Assembly (NCBI GenBank): GCA_023151115.1
Contig: JAKLJP010000023.1
Location: 62,001-126,000 of the forward strand
Direction of reading: 5' to 3'
Length of the DNA stretch: 64,000 nt
Source: Anaerolineae bacterium
GTDB lineage: Bacteria > Chloroflexota > Anaerolineae > 4572-78 > J111
Shown here one piece after another: positions 1 through 8,825 of this stretch. The first letter of the stretch is position 1; each line of letters begins with the position of its first letter. The translations under genes were made by a program, and so were the position numbers. Under the pieces are notes generated by a model, which was not told the DNA's origin, searched no databases, and was given only the letters and a program-made list of their open reading frames with translations.

Positions 1-4
1 CGAG

Positions 5-1996
5 ATGAGCCGCACCGCCAGCCAGGCTTACACAAAAGGCCGGCTGGCCCACGAGCAGGGCGATTTAGACGCGGCCAGCGAGGCTTATCGCCTGGCCCTG
101 CGTGATAACCCCAATCATTTCAACGCCCAGTTGGGCCTGGCCCAAGCTCTCCGGCAGCAGGGCAAATTGGAAGAAGCAGTCAAAGAGTTTGAAAATGCCT
201 ACTGGTTAAATGAAGATGCCAGCCGGGAAGCCCTGGTTGAAGCCCGGCTGTCCCTGGCCGAAAGCCTGGAGGAAAAGGCAGAAATCATCGAAGCGGCCGT
301 TCATTACCGGCGTATTTACAAAATAGCGCCCCAAAATCGCCGCTTGCAGGAAAAATTAAAGGTTCTGTTTGAAAAAGGTCGTCAGGCCCGCAGCAAGGGT
401 TTCTGGCTCGAAGCGGTTGAACTTTTTGAGCGGGTGCTGGATATTGACCCCACCTATCCTGACGCCGGGCGCAACCTGGTGGATACCCTCCAGGCCCAGG
501 GGCGGGCCGCCGAAAAGGCGGCTGATTGGTTCCAGGCCGCCCAGGCTTTTCGACGGGTGACCGAGCTTGACCCGCAGAATGAAGAAGCCATTCAGCGCCG
601 AGACGCCGCCGAAGCCAAGCTCCGTAAATCTAAAACGACCCCGGCTAAACCACCCCGCCCTCGAAACTGGGCGACAGTGGGGATTATCGCCGTTCTGGCT
701 TTGTTCACCTGCTGGAGCGCCTGGTTCCTGGCGGATGGCAATATCTTTAACCCTCCTCCGGCCACAACTTCTGTCGCGATGGTTGATACGCCGCTTCCGC
801 CGCCGGCCACCCCAACCCCAAGGCCAACCCAAGTTCCAACACTCCCACCCCCGCCAACCGCCACATCTTCACCAACCCTGCCCACCGCCGCCACCCTGCC
901 CGAATCACCCACCCGCCCACCGGCAACTTTAACGCCAACACCCACCCCAACCCCAACGGCTACGGCTACACCGACGCCCACTTCCACGGCAACTCACACC
1001 GCCACCCCCACCCCAACTCATACTGCCACCCCAACCCCCATCCCCATCCCTCTCCCTCCTGGCGAAGCCCTGGATATAGACTTGAACCCGCAAAATCCGG
1101 CAGAGCTATGGGCGCTGTTAAAAAATGGCAGCGTTTATCGCACCCGAGATAGCGGCCATATTTGGGTTGAGGTCTCGCTGGGCCTGCCAGCCGGAGGGCT
1201 GAGCATGCTGACATTTGCGCCTGGCCAGACTGAGGTGATCTATATTGGCGCCACCGGGAAAATCATCAAATCGGTAGATGGGGGCGAAACCTGGCAAGCC
1301 TATCCTTTACCCGGCGGTCTGGTTCAGGTCCATGACCTGGCTGTTACCCACAGCAATCCTGAAATTGTCTACGCCGCCACCGCAGGAGGCATGCTGATTA
1401 GCCTGGATGGCGGGGCAACCTGGGTGAGTGGCAAAAAAACCGGCGGCGCGGCCTTACAAACGCCTCTGTATGCCGTAGCCATTGAAGCGGGGCAAGATAG
1501 CCCCATTTATACCGCCGGGGAAGGCGATGTGATTTATCGCGCCGGCGGCCCGCAGCATAGCTGGCAAGTTTTTCAATGCTCGGACTGCCGGCAGGCTATC
1601 TACGCCCTGGCGGTCAGAGGTAACACGGTTTATGCCGGCGGCGCTTTGGCTACACTGGTGCGGAGCGATAATCAAGGCAGTAGTTGGAGTAAAGTTAACA
1701 GCGGCATACCCACCGCTTTAGTGCCCACCCTTAATATTTCCCGGATTGTCCCCGGCCCAGATGACATCCTTTATGCCGGTACGGGGTTCAAGGCCAACAA
1801 TGATGATGGGTTGGGGGTTATCCAGAGTATAAATGGCGGCGGCAGTTGGGCCTACCTGCCCTTACCGGAGTCAAGAAATACCTATCACGTTCAAAATATC
1901 GCCCTTGATCCTACCAACCCCAACATCATTTACATCGCCGGTTTTGGCGGGGTCTATAAATTTGAAGTTGACAGGCAAATTTGGATCAAGCAATAG
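5..1996 (+). CDS. TPR / transmembrane / beta-propeller (BNR-like) protein, possibly 5'-truncated
   Basis: Residues 1-210 are tetratricopeptide-like helices (repeated A-x-x-G-x-[LF]-x-x-A patterns such as GDLDAASEAYRLAL). One transmembrane segment follows at about 222-243, then a Pro/Thr-rich linker of about 100 residues, then a C-terminal half of BNR/sialidase-like propeller blades (SVDGGETW, SLDGGATW, SDNQGSSW, SINGGGSW). The predicted topology is a cytoplasmic TPR scaffold joined through one helix to an outside propeller; substrate and partners are unknown. The ATG is 5 bases from the window edge and the codon before it is open (GAG), so the true start may lie upstream. The downstream STAND gene begins 13 bp after the stop, so the two are probably co-transcribed. 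Confidence 0.8.
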   Translation: MSRTASQAYTKGRLAHEQGDLDAASEAYRLALRDNPNHFNAQLGLAQALRQQGKLEEAVKEFENAYWLNEDASREALVEARLSLAESLEEKAEIIEAAVHYRRIYKIAPQNRRLQEKLKVLFEKGRQARSKGFWLEAVELFERVLDIDPTYPDAGRNLVDTLQAQGRAAEKAADWFQAAQAFRRVTELDPQNEEAIQRRDAAEAKLRKSKTTPAKPPRPRNWATVGIIAVLALFTCWSAWFLADGNIFNPPPATTSVAMVDTPLPPPATPTPRPTQVPTLPPPPTATSSPTLPTAATLPESPTRPPATLTPTPTPTPTATATPTPTSTATHTATPTPTHTATPTPIPIPLPPGEALDIDLNPQNPAELWALLKNGSVYRTRDSGHIWVEVSLGLPAGGLSMLTFAPGQTEVIYIGATGKIIKSVDGGETWQAYPLPGGLVQVHDLAVTHSNPEIVYAATAGGMLISLDGGATWVSGKKTGGAALQTPLYAVAIEAGQDSPIYTAGEGDVIYRAGGPQHSWQVFQCSDCRQAIYALAVRGNTVYAGGALATLVRSDNQGSSWSKVNSGIPTALVPTLNISRIVPGPDDILYAGTGFKANNDDGLGVIQSINGGGSWAYLPLPESRNTYHVQNIALDPTNPNIIYIAGFGGVYKFEVDRQIWIKQ

Positions 1997-2009
1997 AGAG
2001 AGAGAACTT

Positions 2010-3632
2010 ATGCCCACCCGTTACCATTTAAAGAGGATACGAACCCTGTTGATTGAAGGATTTACCGCTGAAGAACTGCGCCGGTTTTGTTTTTACGAAC
2101 CCGAATTTAAACCTATTTATGACGAATTAGCCGAAGGAGACGGCAAAGCCGACATTGCCGATAAGGTTATTGAGTTTGCCGCGCAAAAATTTAAGCTTGA
2201 CCTCGTACTGGCCTGGGCCAAAGAAAATAATTCAACCCGCTATGACCAACATCAGCCTTATCAGGAGCTAATCCCCGCCGCAATAACGGACGCTGAAACG
2301 CCTCAAAACTCCCCAAGAATAAGGGCAACTCCGGTTCGGGCCTTCCAGGAAACTAACCCGGCCAATCCCTTCATTGACGGCCCGCCGGTACCCCCAGAAA
2401 AGTTTATTGGCCGGGAAAGAGAGATTGATATTATTTTAGACCGCCTGGCCAACCGCTATAATCGCGGTGGCAGCACCGTCAGCGGCCCGTTTGGGGTCGG
2501 CAAAACCTCTTTATTGCATTACCTCCGCGATGAAACCACCCGAAAGTCCTGGGCGGCCCTTAGCCCTGAAACAGCAAAATTTATTTATATCCCTTCGGGC
2601 CTCATCTTCCCTTTTTCCGAACTGGGGTTCTGGGAATACTTGTTTAGTGAATTGGATGAGTGGCTCGGCCCCAGCTATGGGACAGACAAAATTATCAGCA
2701 CCCTAGAGTCGGGTAAACTTTCCTCAAGGGTTAATATTACCCGCTTCTTCACCAAATTGGGCGAAAGCAAAGACAATAAATTTGTAGTCGTGCTGTTGGA
2801 TGGTTTCGACCTGCTGATGGGCGAAATTAACAAAAGCGGGGTGGAAGCAGGCCTGGGGTTTTTGCACACCCTGCGCGCCTTGCTAAACCTGCCCGCCCCG
2901 CGAGGGTTTTCGCTTATCACCTCCAGCGAGCGCGAACTTTTTGACTTGTTTGCCAATGTGCCCTGGTTTGGCTCCGGCTTTTACAGCAATATGGCTAATC
3001 TGCCCCTCGCTCCCTTTGATGATAGGCAGATTGATACCTTAATAGACTCCTACCTGGCTAATACCCAAATCATTTTTGATGAGCATGATCGAAATTATTT
3101 AAAAAAAACCAGCCGGGGCCATCCCAAAAGATTACAGCAGGAAGCCTTTGCGCTGTTTGAAAAAAAAGTAAATTTCACAGGAGAGATAACCATGACCACC
3201 CCTGAACAGAGCATATTTGCTATAGGCGTTTTAACGCAAGCCGTCAGCTTTCTCTTTGATGAGGCCCGCAAAATTCTGGCCGAGCGGCGCGAGCGGCGTC
3301 AAAAAATGGAAGAACCCGACGATAGGCCGGCCTTGCCGGATGGGGTGCAGGCCAGCGCCAAAGAGAAATTTTTAGAGCTAAAATCGGCCAATTTTGACGA
3401 TGAAACCCGAACAGAAATTGACCATCTGCTTAAACTGATCGCCATTCAGCAAGATCACCGGCGCAAGGCTGAGATAAAAATTAATAAGTTAGGCGGTATC
3501 TTATTCGTGCCGCCCAATGTTCGGGTGGAACTGGAAAGCGCCGAAGACGAGATATTAACTCATACCCAAAAACTCAAAAAACTGCTGGAAAAGGTGTATA
3601 ACCAACCTATCCACCTTGACGGTCTGGGCTAA
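2010..3632 (+). CDS. STAND/AAA ATPase with N-terminal effector-associated (death-like) domain
   Basis: The ATG at 2010 follows a GAGAGAGAG ribosome-binding stretch and is preferred over an in-frame start at 1833 that lies inside the previous gene. Residues 1-80 (LLIEGFTAEELRRFCF and the following helices) look like the small helical effector-associated domains that sit in front of NTPases in bacterial conflict and signalling systems. The NTPase core has the entry motif FIGREREI (133-140), Walker A GPFGVGKT (159-166) and Walker B VVVLLDGFD (about 259-267). The C-terminal 150 residues are charged and helical and carry no recognised effector. Adaptor plus NTPase suggests recruitment to a separate effector; the upstream TPR/propeller protein is the nearest partner. 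Family assignment is by motif only. Confidence 0.75.
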   Translation: MPTRYHLKRIRTLLIEGFTAEELRRFCFYEPEFKPIYDELAEGDGKADIADKVIEFAAQKFKLDLVLAWAKENNSTRYDQHQPYQELIPAAITDAETPQNSPRIRATPVRAFQETNPANPFIDGPPVPPEKFIGREREIDIILDRLANRYNRGGSTVSGPFGVGKTSLLHYLRDETTRKSWAALSPETAKFIYIPSGLIFPFSELGFWEYLFSELDEWLGPSYGTDKIISTLESGKLSSRVNITRFFTKLGESKDNKFVVVLLDGFDLLMGEINKSGVEAGLGFLHTLRALLNLPAPRGFSLITSSERELFDLFANVPWFGSGFYSNMANLPLAPFDDRQIDTLIDSYLANTQIIFDEHDRNYLKKTSRGHPKRLQQEAFALFEKKVNFTGEITMTTPEQSIFAIGVLTQAVSFLFDEARKILAERRERRQKMEEPDDRPALPDGVQASAKEKFLELKSANFDDETRTEIDHLLKLIAIQQDHRRKAEIKINKLGGILFVPPNVRVELESAEDEILTHTQKLKKLLEKVYNQPIHLDGLG

Positions 3633-3729
3633 GCATAAAGCGCAAAGGTTCAATTGTATTTTAGCCTAACATAATGTAGGATATAAGGAGTGAGCCAGTT
3701 CACAAAGGATTACGAGAGGATATTGGTAA

Positions 3730-5889
3730 TTGATTCCACTCATCCATCCTACCCCCGGCCAACCGCTGCCCCTGGGCGCTACCGTCACCGCCGACGGAAC
3801 CAACTTTGCCATCTTTAGCCGCCACGCCACACGGGTCTGGTTGATGCTGTTTGACCAGCCGATGGCCAGCGCCCCTACCCACGAATTTGAACTGCATCCG
3901 CTTGATCACCGCACCGGCGATATCTGGCACATCCATTTATCCGGGGTAAAACACGGCCAATTGTACCTGTACCGCATGGACGGGCCGTACCAACCGGAAC
4001 GGGGCCATCGCTTTAACCGCTATAAACCTCTCATTGACCCGTACACCAGAGCTTTGACCGGCGGCCCCAATTTTCATTGGGATTTTAGCCGGGCTTATGG
4101 TTACGATCGTAACTCCCCGCTGGCCGACCTTTCATTTTCCACCACTACCCACCTGGCCGGCATGCCCAAATCTATTGTATACGGTGACGACGGGTTTGAC
4201 TGGCAGGGCGACCGCCCACTCAACCGCCCCATGCACGAAACTATTATTTATGAAACTCACGTGCGCAGCCTGACCTACCACCCCAGTGCCGGGGTGAACC
4301 ATCCCGGCACCTACATGGGCGTGGTCGAAAAAATCCCCCACTTCAAAGAGTTGGGGGTTACGGCCATTGAGCTGCTGCCTGTTCATCAATTTGACGAGTG
4401 GGAATTTCGCCGCTTCAATCCCAAAACCGGCGAGCGCCTGCGTAACTATTGGGGTTACAACACCCTCTGCTTCTTTGCGCCCAAAGGTCATTACAGCCAT
4501 CTCGGCGCGGATGCGGGCCAGCAGGTTGTCGCTTTTAAAGAAATGGTGCGGGCATTGCACCAGGCCGGGTTGGAAGTCATTTTAGATGTGGTTTTCAACC
4601 ACACCGTCGAGGGCAACCACCTCGGCCCGACCCTCAGTTTTAAGGGCATTGACAACAGCATTTATTACATCCTGGCCGATAATCCGCGCTACTACCAGGA
4701 TTTTACCGGCGTCGCCAATACCGTCAATGCTAACCATCCGGTGGTGCAGGATTTTATCCTCGACTGCCTGCGCTACTGGGTGCTGGAGATGCACGTGGAC
4801 GGCTTTCGCTTTGATCTGGCGACCAGTTTGACCCGTGACCGGGGCGGCCATATCTCCGGCAATCCCCCCCTCACTACCCGTATTGCCGAAGACCCTTTAC
4901 TGCGCACGGCCAAGCTTATTGCCGAACCGTGGGACATTGCCGGCTATCAGGTGGGCCGCTTCCCCGGCGGGGTACGCTGGGCCGAGTGGAACGATAAGTA
5001 CCGCGATGACGTACGCCGCTTTTGGCGCGGCGACCCCGGCTTGACCGGCGCGCTGGCCACTCGGCTGGCCGGTAGCGCCGACCTGTACTACGCCGATGGC
5101 CGCTCGCCCAACAGCAGCATTAATTATGTCACCGCCCACGACGGCTTTACCCTGAATGACCTGGTTAGCTACAACACCAAGCACAACGAGGCCAACGGCG
5201 AGCACAACCAGGATGGCAGCAACAACAACTCCAGCTATAACTACGGCGTTGAAGGTCCCACCACCAACCCCCAGATTGAGGCGGTTCGCTCGCGCCAGGT
5301 TAAAAATTTTCTGGCTACCCTGATGCTGTCACAGGGCACGCCTATGCTGCTGGGCGGCGACGAGTTTCGGCGCAGCCAACAGGGCAACAACAATGCCTAC
5401 TGCCAGCACAACGAGATTTCCTGGTACGACTGGCGCTTGTTAGAAAAGCACGCCGATGTTTTCCGCTTTGCCCGGCACATTATTGCTCTGCGCCAGGCCC
5501 ACCCGGTTTTTCGGCGCACCACCTTTTTTACCGGACATGACCTGGATGACGACCAGTTCCGCGATGTGCATTGGTACGGTCCCAGCGGCCTCGATGCTAC
5601 CTGGGACTCTGCCAGCAAATGGCTAATGTTCACCCTGGATGGCTCCTGCCAGGAAACGGGCGCAGCCAGCAACGATGCAGATTTCCTGGTAATGTTCAAC
5701 AGCGACATTCGCGCCCGGCTGTTTTACTTGCCGCCTGCCCCTCACAATGGCCGCTGGCGTCTCGTCCTCGATACCGGCCAGCCCTCCCCACTGGATATTC
5801 ATCCCCCCGGCAAAGAGATTGAATTAGAACCAACCATTGCCTACCCGGTCAAGGGCCGCTCAATCGTCGTGATGCTTTCAAAGTGGTAA
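3730..5889 (+). CDS. glgX: Glycogen debranching enzyme GlgX (isoamylase type, GH13)
   Basis: Hydrolyses alpha-1,6 branches of limit-dextrin-type glycogen in the cytoplasm. The 719 residues match the family's length. An N-terminal CBM48 region (PLGATVTADGTNFAIFS) is followed by the GH13 barrel with DVVFNHTVEG (region II), DGFRFDLAT (about 357-365, carrying the nucleophile Asp), IAEPWDIAGYQVG (about 397, acid/base Glu) and TAHDGFTLNDLV. The GlgX-typical segment rich in Asn, His and Glu (KHNEANGEHNQDG) is present. The start is TTG, with GAGAGGA about 10 bases upstream; no ATG fits. It stands alone, without glgA, glgB or glgP in view. Confidence 0.93.
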   Translation: MIPLIHPTPGQPLPLGATVTADGTNFAIFSRHATRVWLMLFDQPMASAPTHEFELHPLDHRTGDIWHIHLSGVKHGQLYLYRMDGPYQPERGHRFNRYKPLIDPYTRALTGGPNFHWDFSRAYGYDRNSPLADLSFSTTTHLAGMPKSIVYGDDGFDWQGDRPLNRPMHETIIYETHVRSLTYHPSAGVNHPGTYMGVVEKIPHFKELGVTAIELLPVHQFDEWEFRRFNPKTGERLRNYWGYNTLCFFAPKGHYSHLGADAGQQVVAFKEMVRALHQAGLEVILDVVFNHTVEGNHLGPTLSFKGIDNSIYYILADNPRYYQDFTGVANTVNANHPVVQDFILDCLRYWVLEMHVDGFRFDLATSLTRDRGGHISGNPPLTTRIAEDPLLRTAKLIAEPWDIAGYQVGRFPGGVRWAEWNDKYRDDVRRFWRGDPGLTGALATRLAGSADLYYADGRSPNSSINYVTAHDGFTLNDLVSYNTKHNEANGEHNQDGSNNNSSYNYGVEGPTTNPQIEAVRSRQVKNFLATLMLSQGTPMLLGGDEFRRSQQGNNNAYCQHNEISWYDWRLLEKHADVFRFARHIIALRQAHPVFRRTTFFTGHDLDDDQFRDVHWYGPSGLDATWDSASKWLMFTLDGSCQETGAASNDADFLVMFNSDIRARLFYLPPAPHNGRWRLVLDTGQPSPLDIHPPGKEIELEPTIAYPVKGRSIVVMLSKW

Positions 5890-6020
5890 AGTACCTGAGT
5901 TGGAATCGGGTAGCCGGCATTACCCTCTTCCAAATCTTGATTCTGCTGGGGCCTGTCTTGCTCCTGGCGCTGATCATTGTTGCTATTTTTTCAGGCAAAG
6001 CGATAATCCCCCTGGACTAA
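5883..6020 (+). CDS. Putative 45-residue single-span membrane peptide
   Basis: A GTG at 5883 overlaps the glgX stop and opens a 45-codon frame. Its middle (ITLFQILILLGPVLLLALII) is one strongly hydrophobic helix with a basic N-terminal side. The frame ends 23 bp before a clear terminator. No obvious ribosome-binding site is present, so translation would rely on coupling to glgX. It could be chance, but start-stop overlap plus a clean membrane helix make it worth listing. Confidence 0.35.
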   Translation: MVKYLSWNRVAGITLFQILILLGPVLLLALIIVAIFSGKAIIPLD

Positions 6021-6043
6021 CCGGCCCAATTTATATAACCCAC

Positions 6044-6074
6044 AAGAGCTATTCAAAGATAGCTCTTTTTATTT
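6044..6074 (+). terminator. Intrinsic terminator after glgX
   Basis: AAGAGCTAT (6044-6052) pairs with ATAGCTCTT (6059-6067) around a 6-nt loop and is followed by a T-rich tract. Its stem core GAGCTAT/ATAGCTC recurs in the terminators at 6945 and 8786. Confidence 0.8.
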
Positions 6075-6080
6075 TTTAAA

Positions 6081-6126
6081 ACTATCCAGGTTGGTATAGC
6101 CAGGAGAGCGAATAGAACGATATAAT
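6081..6126 (+). promoter_or_regulatory. Shared stress promoter, copy A
   Basis: The conserved block CCAGGTTGGTATAGCCA (6086-6102) ends in a TAGCCA -35-like hexamer and is followed after 18 bp by TATAAT at 6121-6126. It lies in front of the response regulator at 6238. The same block with the same spacing occurs at 6981, 8826 and 56860. Confidence 0.65.
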
Positions 6127-6237
6127 CGGTACGATGGCGTAAAACTCTGACTTTACCAAAACAGTAAGGGTTTCACTCCAATAAGGTGCTGTTGATTTTG
6201 AGGAGCGCCCCTCACCCTAAACCCAGGAGCACAATTT

Positions 6238-6921
6238 ATGGATTCATTGCGCATTTTGTTGGTAGATGACCATGTCCTTTTCCGCAAAGGCATTGCCTCT
6301 TTGCTGAGCGGACGCCAGGATATAACCATCGTCGGTGAGGCCAATGATGGGGATGAGGCTGTTATTTTAGCCGAGCAAACGCTGCCCGATGTTATCTTGA
6401 TGGACGTGAATATGCCGCGCCAGAACGGCATTGAGACGGTCAAAATCATCAAACGTGAACTACCGCATATTCAAATTGTGATGCTGACTGTATCGGATGA
6501 TGACAATGATTTGTTTGAGGCCATCAAAAGTGGGGCCAAAGGCTACCTGCTTAAAAATTTAGAGCCGCAAGAGCTGTATACCATGCTCGACCGGCTGCGC
6601 CAGGGCGAAGCGCCCATTTCGGGTGCGATGGCGGCCAAGATTTTGCGCGAATTTCGACAGCCGGAGCATGACCAGTCCAGAGAAGCAGCTGCCGTGGATG
6701 AGCTGACTGCCCGAGAAGTTGAGGTTTTGGAACAGGTTGTTACCGGCGCGTCGAACAAAGAAATTGCCGATGCCTTGCACATTACTGAAAATACGGTAAA
6801 AATCCATCTGCGCAACATTCTGGAAAAACTGCATGTTCAGAACAGAATTCAAGCAGCAGTCTATGCTGTGCGCCAGGGATTGGTGAACGAGATACCCCTA
6901 GAAGATAGCCCGATTGGATGA
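6238..6921 (+). CDS. NarL/FixJ-family response regulator
   Basis: A cytoplasmic DNA-binding regulator of 227 residues. The N-terminal receiver has the acidic pair (LLVDDH), the phospho-acceptor Asp in VILMDVNMP (about residue 61), and the conserved Thr and Lys (MLTVS, YLLKN). The C-terminal LuxR-type helix-turn-helix begins at about 155 (LTAREVEVLEQVVTGASNKEIA, then ITENTVKIHLRNI). An AGGAG ribosome site sits 10 bases before the ATG. No histidine kinase is adjacent. It sits behind copy A of the shared promoter and ends in its own terminator, so it is the natural candidate to bind that shared block, although this is inference. Confidence 0.93.
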   Translation: MDSLRILLVDDHVLFRKGIASLLSGRQDITIVGEANDGDEAVILAEQTLPDVILMDVNMPRQNGIETVKIIKRELPHIQIVMLTVSDDDNDLFEAIKSGAKGYLLKNLEPQELYTMLDRLRQGEAPISGAMAAKILREFRQPEHDQSREAAAVDELTAREVEVLEQVVTGASNKEIADALHITENTVKIHLRNILEKLHVQNRIQAAVYAVRQGLVNEIPLEDSPIG

Positions 6922-6944
6922 TTATCCCTTTTTTTCTACCGGCA

Positions 6945-6970
6945 GGGCTATCGAAAGATAGCTCTTTTTC
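6945..6970 (+). terminator. Intrinsic terminator after the response regulator
   Basis: GGGCTATC (6945-6952), loop GAAA, GATAGCTC (6957-6964), then TTTTTC. Confidence 0.85.
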
Positions 6971-6980
6971 TTGGATTAAA

Positions 6981-7025
6981 ACCACCTAAATTAGTATAGT
7001 CAGCCTCAAAGAGAAGGATTAAAAT
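6981..7025 (+). promoter_or_regulatory. Shared stress promoter, copy B
   Basis: Block CCTAAATTAGTATAGTCA (6984-7001) ends in TAGTCA, followed by TAAAAT at 7020-7025, at the same offset as in copies C and D. An overlapping TATAAT at 7028-7033 is a second -10 candidate. It precedes the operon starting at 7088. Confidence 0.6.
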
Positions 7026-7087
7026 ATTATAATGAAGGATGGACGAACCAAGTTGGAAAGTTAGCCAGCAGTACGCCCTAAAGAAAA

Positions 7088-7489
7088 ATGCTAAGAATCT
7101 TTATTGTTTCTAGTTATTTAATGTTCAGCCTTGGACTTGAAAATCTCTTACGGCAAGATAAAGAAATAAAAATCTTAGGGCAGGAGACCGGTCGAGAAAA
7201 GGCTATCTTAAAGATAAAAGAACTGCAACCAGACGTAGTTATTGTTTATACCGACGACCCCCATACTGGCTCCAGGTCGTTTATCATTGAAATTTTAAAA
7301 ACCAGTCCTATCAGCAAGGTGATTGGTTTGAGTTTACAAAATAACACCTTTTATGTTTATCAGGTCAAGCAGGGGGAAACGGACAGCGTAGATGATCTCT
7401 TCAAAACGCTTAAAGAGATTTCTCGCTGGCAAGGCTTGCCTACTACCGAAGTAAAAGGTGTCAGTCAGGGAGACCGGCGAAGTTTCTAA
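7088..7489 (+). CDS. Stand-alone receiver-like protein lacking phosphorylation residues
   Basis: The 133-residue protein has the layout of a receiver domain but not its chemistry. The acidic pair position reads IVSSYL instead of IVDDH, and the phospho-acceptor position in PDVVIVYTDD is Tyr where the neighbouring regulator at 6238 has Asp (PDVILMDVNM). There is no output domain. It is first in a four-gene unit with small membrane stress proteins. It probably acts through protein binding, perhaps as a partner or antagonist of the full regulator encoded 170 bp upstream. The ribosome site is weak (AAAGAAAA). Confidence 0.7.
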   Translation: MLRIFIVSSYLMFSLGLENLLRQDKEIKILGQETGREKAILKIKELQPDVVIVYTDDPHTGSRSFIIEILKTSPISKVIGLSLQNNTFYVYQVKQGETDSVDDLFKTLKEISRWQGLPTTEVKGVSQGDRRSF

Positions 7490-7534
7490 CAACAATCAGC
7501 TGAGTCTCACAGATTGCTTTAAACGGAGGACAAA

Positions 7535-7816
7535 ATGACAATTTTAGATTTTATTATCCTGGTTATCGTCGCTGCCATTTGTGGCAGTTTGGGCCAGGCT
7601 CTGGCCGGCTATTCTTTGGGCGGCTGTTTAGTTTCGGCAGTGGTGGGCTTTATTGGGGCGTTTATTGGCTTGTGGATGGCTCGGATGCTGGGTTTGCCGG
7701 AAGTTTTTACGCTAACTATTGGAGGTCAGCCATTTCCCATTATCTGGTCAATTGTTGGCTCACTGGTCTTATCCTTAGTACTGGGCATGTTAACCCGCCG
7801 CCGGGCGCTGATTTAA
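7535..7816 (+). CDS. GlsB/YeaQ/YmgE-family small membrane stress protein
   Basis: 93 residues with three hydrophobic, glycine-rich helices (AAICGSLGQALAG, AVVGFIGAFIGLWMARMLG, IVGSLVLSLVLGMLTRR). This is the family often labelled transglycosylase-associated protein; its members are stress-induced and their biochemical role is unsettled. GGAGGA lies 5-10 bases before the ATG. A second member of the family is at 10804. Confidence 0.85.
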   Translation: MTILDFIILVIVAAICGSLGQALAGYSLGGCLVSAVVGFIGAFIGLWMARMLGLPEVFTLTIGGQPFPIIWSIVGSLVLSLVLGMLTRRRALI

Positions 7817-7835
7817 AAGGGGGATAAACGCAACC

Positions 7836-8213
7836 ATGTTGGCAAATTTTCAAGAAATGTTCAATCAGAAACAGTTTCGTAATGTCTGGCCAGGCTTACC
7901 CCAGACTGAAACTTGCAATGTGGGTGACACAGAACGTTTATTATCCCTTGTCGGCGGGGGTCTGCTGGCGTTATACCTCACCCGGCGCTCCTTTGGCCTG
8001 ATAACCCTGCTGCTTGCCGCCGGGTATTTTATCTACCGGGGTCTGACCGGCTACTGCCCCGTATATAACTCTATGCAAATCAGCACCCGACCACAATCCC
8101 GGCTGCGTTTCGATGACGAATACAACGAGCACCCGGAAAGTACGGTTAACAATCCTCGAGATGAAACTGTCTGGGAAAGTTTTCCGGCCAGCGATCCACC
8201 CGCTTCCTGGTAA
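7836..8213 (+). CDS. DUF2892-type membrane protein with acidic C-terminal tail
   Basis: The central part (NVGDTERLLSLVGGGLLALYL, then a second hydrophobic span and GYCPVYNSM) is the DUF2892/YgaP-like two-helix module. A polar tail ends in the motif WESFPASDPPASW, a short peptide seen at the C-terminus of many small stress proteins. AAAGGGGGA provides the ribosome site. It sits in the operon 19 bp after the YeaQ-like gene. Confidence 0.8.
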   Translation: MLANFQEMFNQKQFRNVWPGLPQTETCNVGDTERLLSLVGGGLLALYLTRRSFGLITLLLAAGYFIYRGLTGYCPVYNSMQISTRPQSRLRFDDEYNEHPESTVNNPRDETVWESFPASDPPASW

Positions 8214-8216
8214 CAG

Positions 8217-8714
8217 ATGCCCACCCTACCCAAGCTGACCGAAGAACGTATAACTTACGTCGCGTTGTTAAGTCTGTTTTTATCACTTTTTGCCGGCTTT
8301 TCCTGGTATAAGAGCCATCATCGCCAGCCCATTATTCTTAAACCTTTTGATCTGGCCTTGCTGGGTTTTGCCACTTTTCGCCTGGGCCGGCTGGCTACTT
8401 ATGATAAAGTGACCGAACCTTTACGCCGGCCTTTTACCCGGACCCAGCCAGATCCTTCTGGCGTTGGAGATACGGTAGCGCCCAAGGGGGCGGGAATGCA
8501 GCGAGCGCTGGGTGAACTATTTGCCTGTCCTATTTGCACAGGCACCTGGATTGCGGCCATGTTAGTCTATGGTTTAAATCTTATTCCTGGCCCTACCCGC
8601 GCCTTTTTGGGCATGATGAGCGCCATTGGCATCGCCGAACTTCTAAACGCCGCCACCGAAGCCTTGCAGTGGACCGGCGCGGCTGAACGGCGAGAAGCCG
8701 GAGCAAAATCTTGA
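8217..8714 (+). CDS. DUF1360 family membrane protein
   Basis: 165 residues. One N-terminal membrane span (YVALLSLFLSLFAGFSWY), a segment ATFRLGRLATYDKVTEPLRRPF typical of DUF1360, and the cysteine motif FACPICTGTWIA entering a further span. Function is unknown for the family. It starts 3 bases after the previous stop, so it is translationally linked, and it closes the 7088-8714 operon. Confidence 0.8.
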   Translation: MPTLPKLTEERITYVALLSLFLSLFAGFSWYKSHHRQPIILKPFDLALLGFATFRLGRLATYDKVTEPLRRPFTRTQPDPSGVGDTVAPKGAGMQRALGELFACPICTGTWIAAMLVYGLNLIPGPTRAFLGMMSAIGIAELLNAATEALQWTGAAERREAGAKS

Positions 8715-8785
8715 ACTTTAACATTTTGTAGGGGCACTCAGTTTCCCTATAGCCCAAGTAGGCTATCTCACCCTCCTCAATTTTT

Positions 8786-8815
8786 AATAAGAGCTATTGA
8801 CAAATAGCCCTTATT
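8786..8815 (+). terminator. Intrinsic terminator after the DUF1360 gene
   Basis: An AATAAGAGCTATT arm pairs with AAATAGCCCTTATT around a short loop, followed by TTTA. It shares the GAGCTAT-type stem with the terminators at 6044 and 6945. Confidence 0.75.
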
Positions 8816-8825
8816 TTAAAACAAA

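Noticed and set aside
356..987. Several 60-160-codon frames overlapping the first gene on both strands
   Set aside because: They are shadows of the long TPR/propeller frame; compositions follow its Pro/Thr-rich codons and they show no motifs or ribosome sites.
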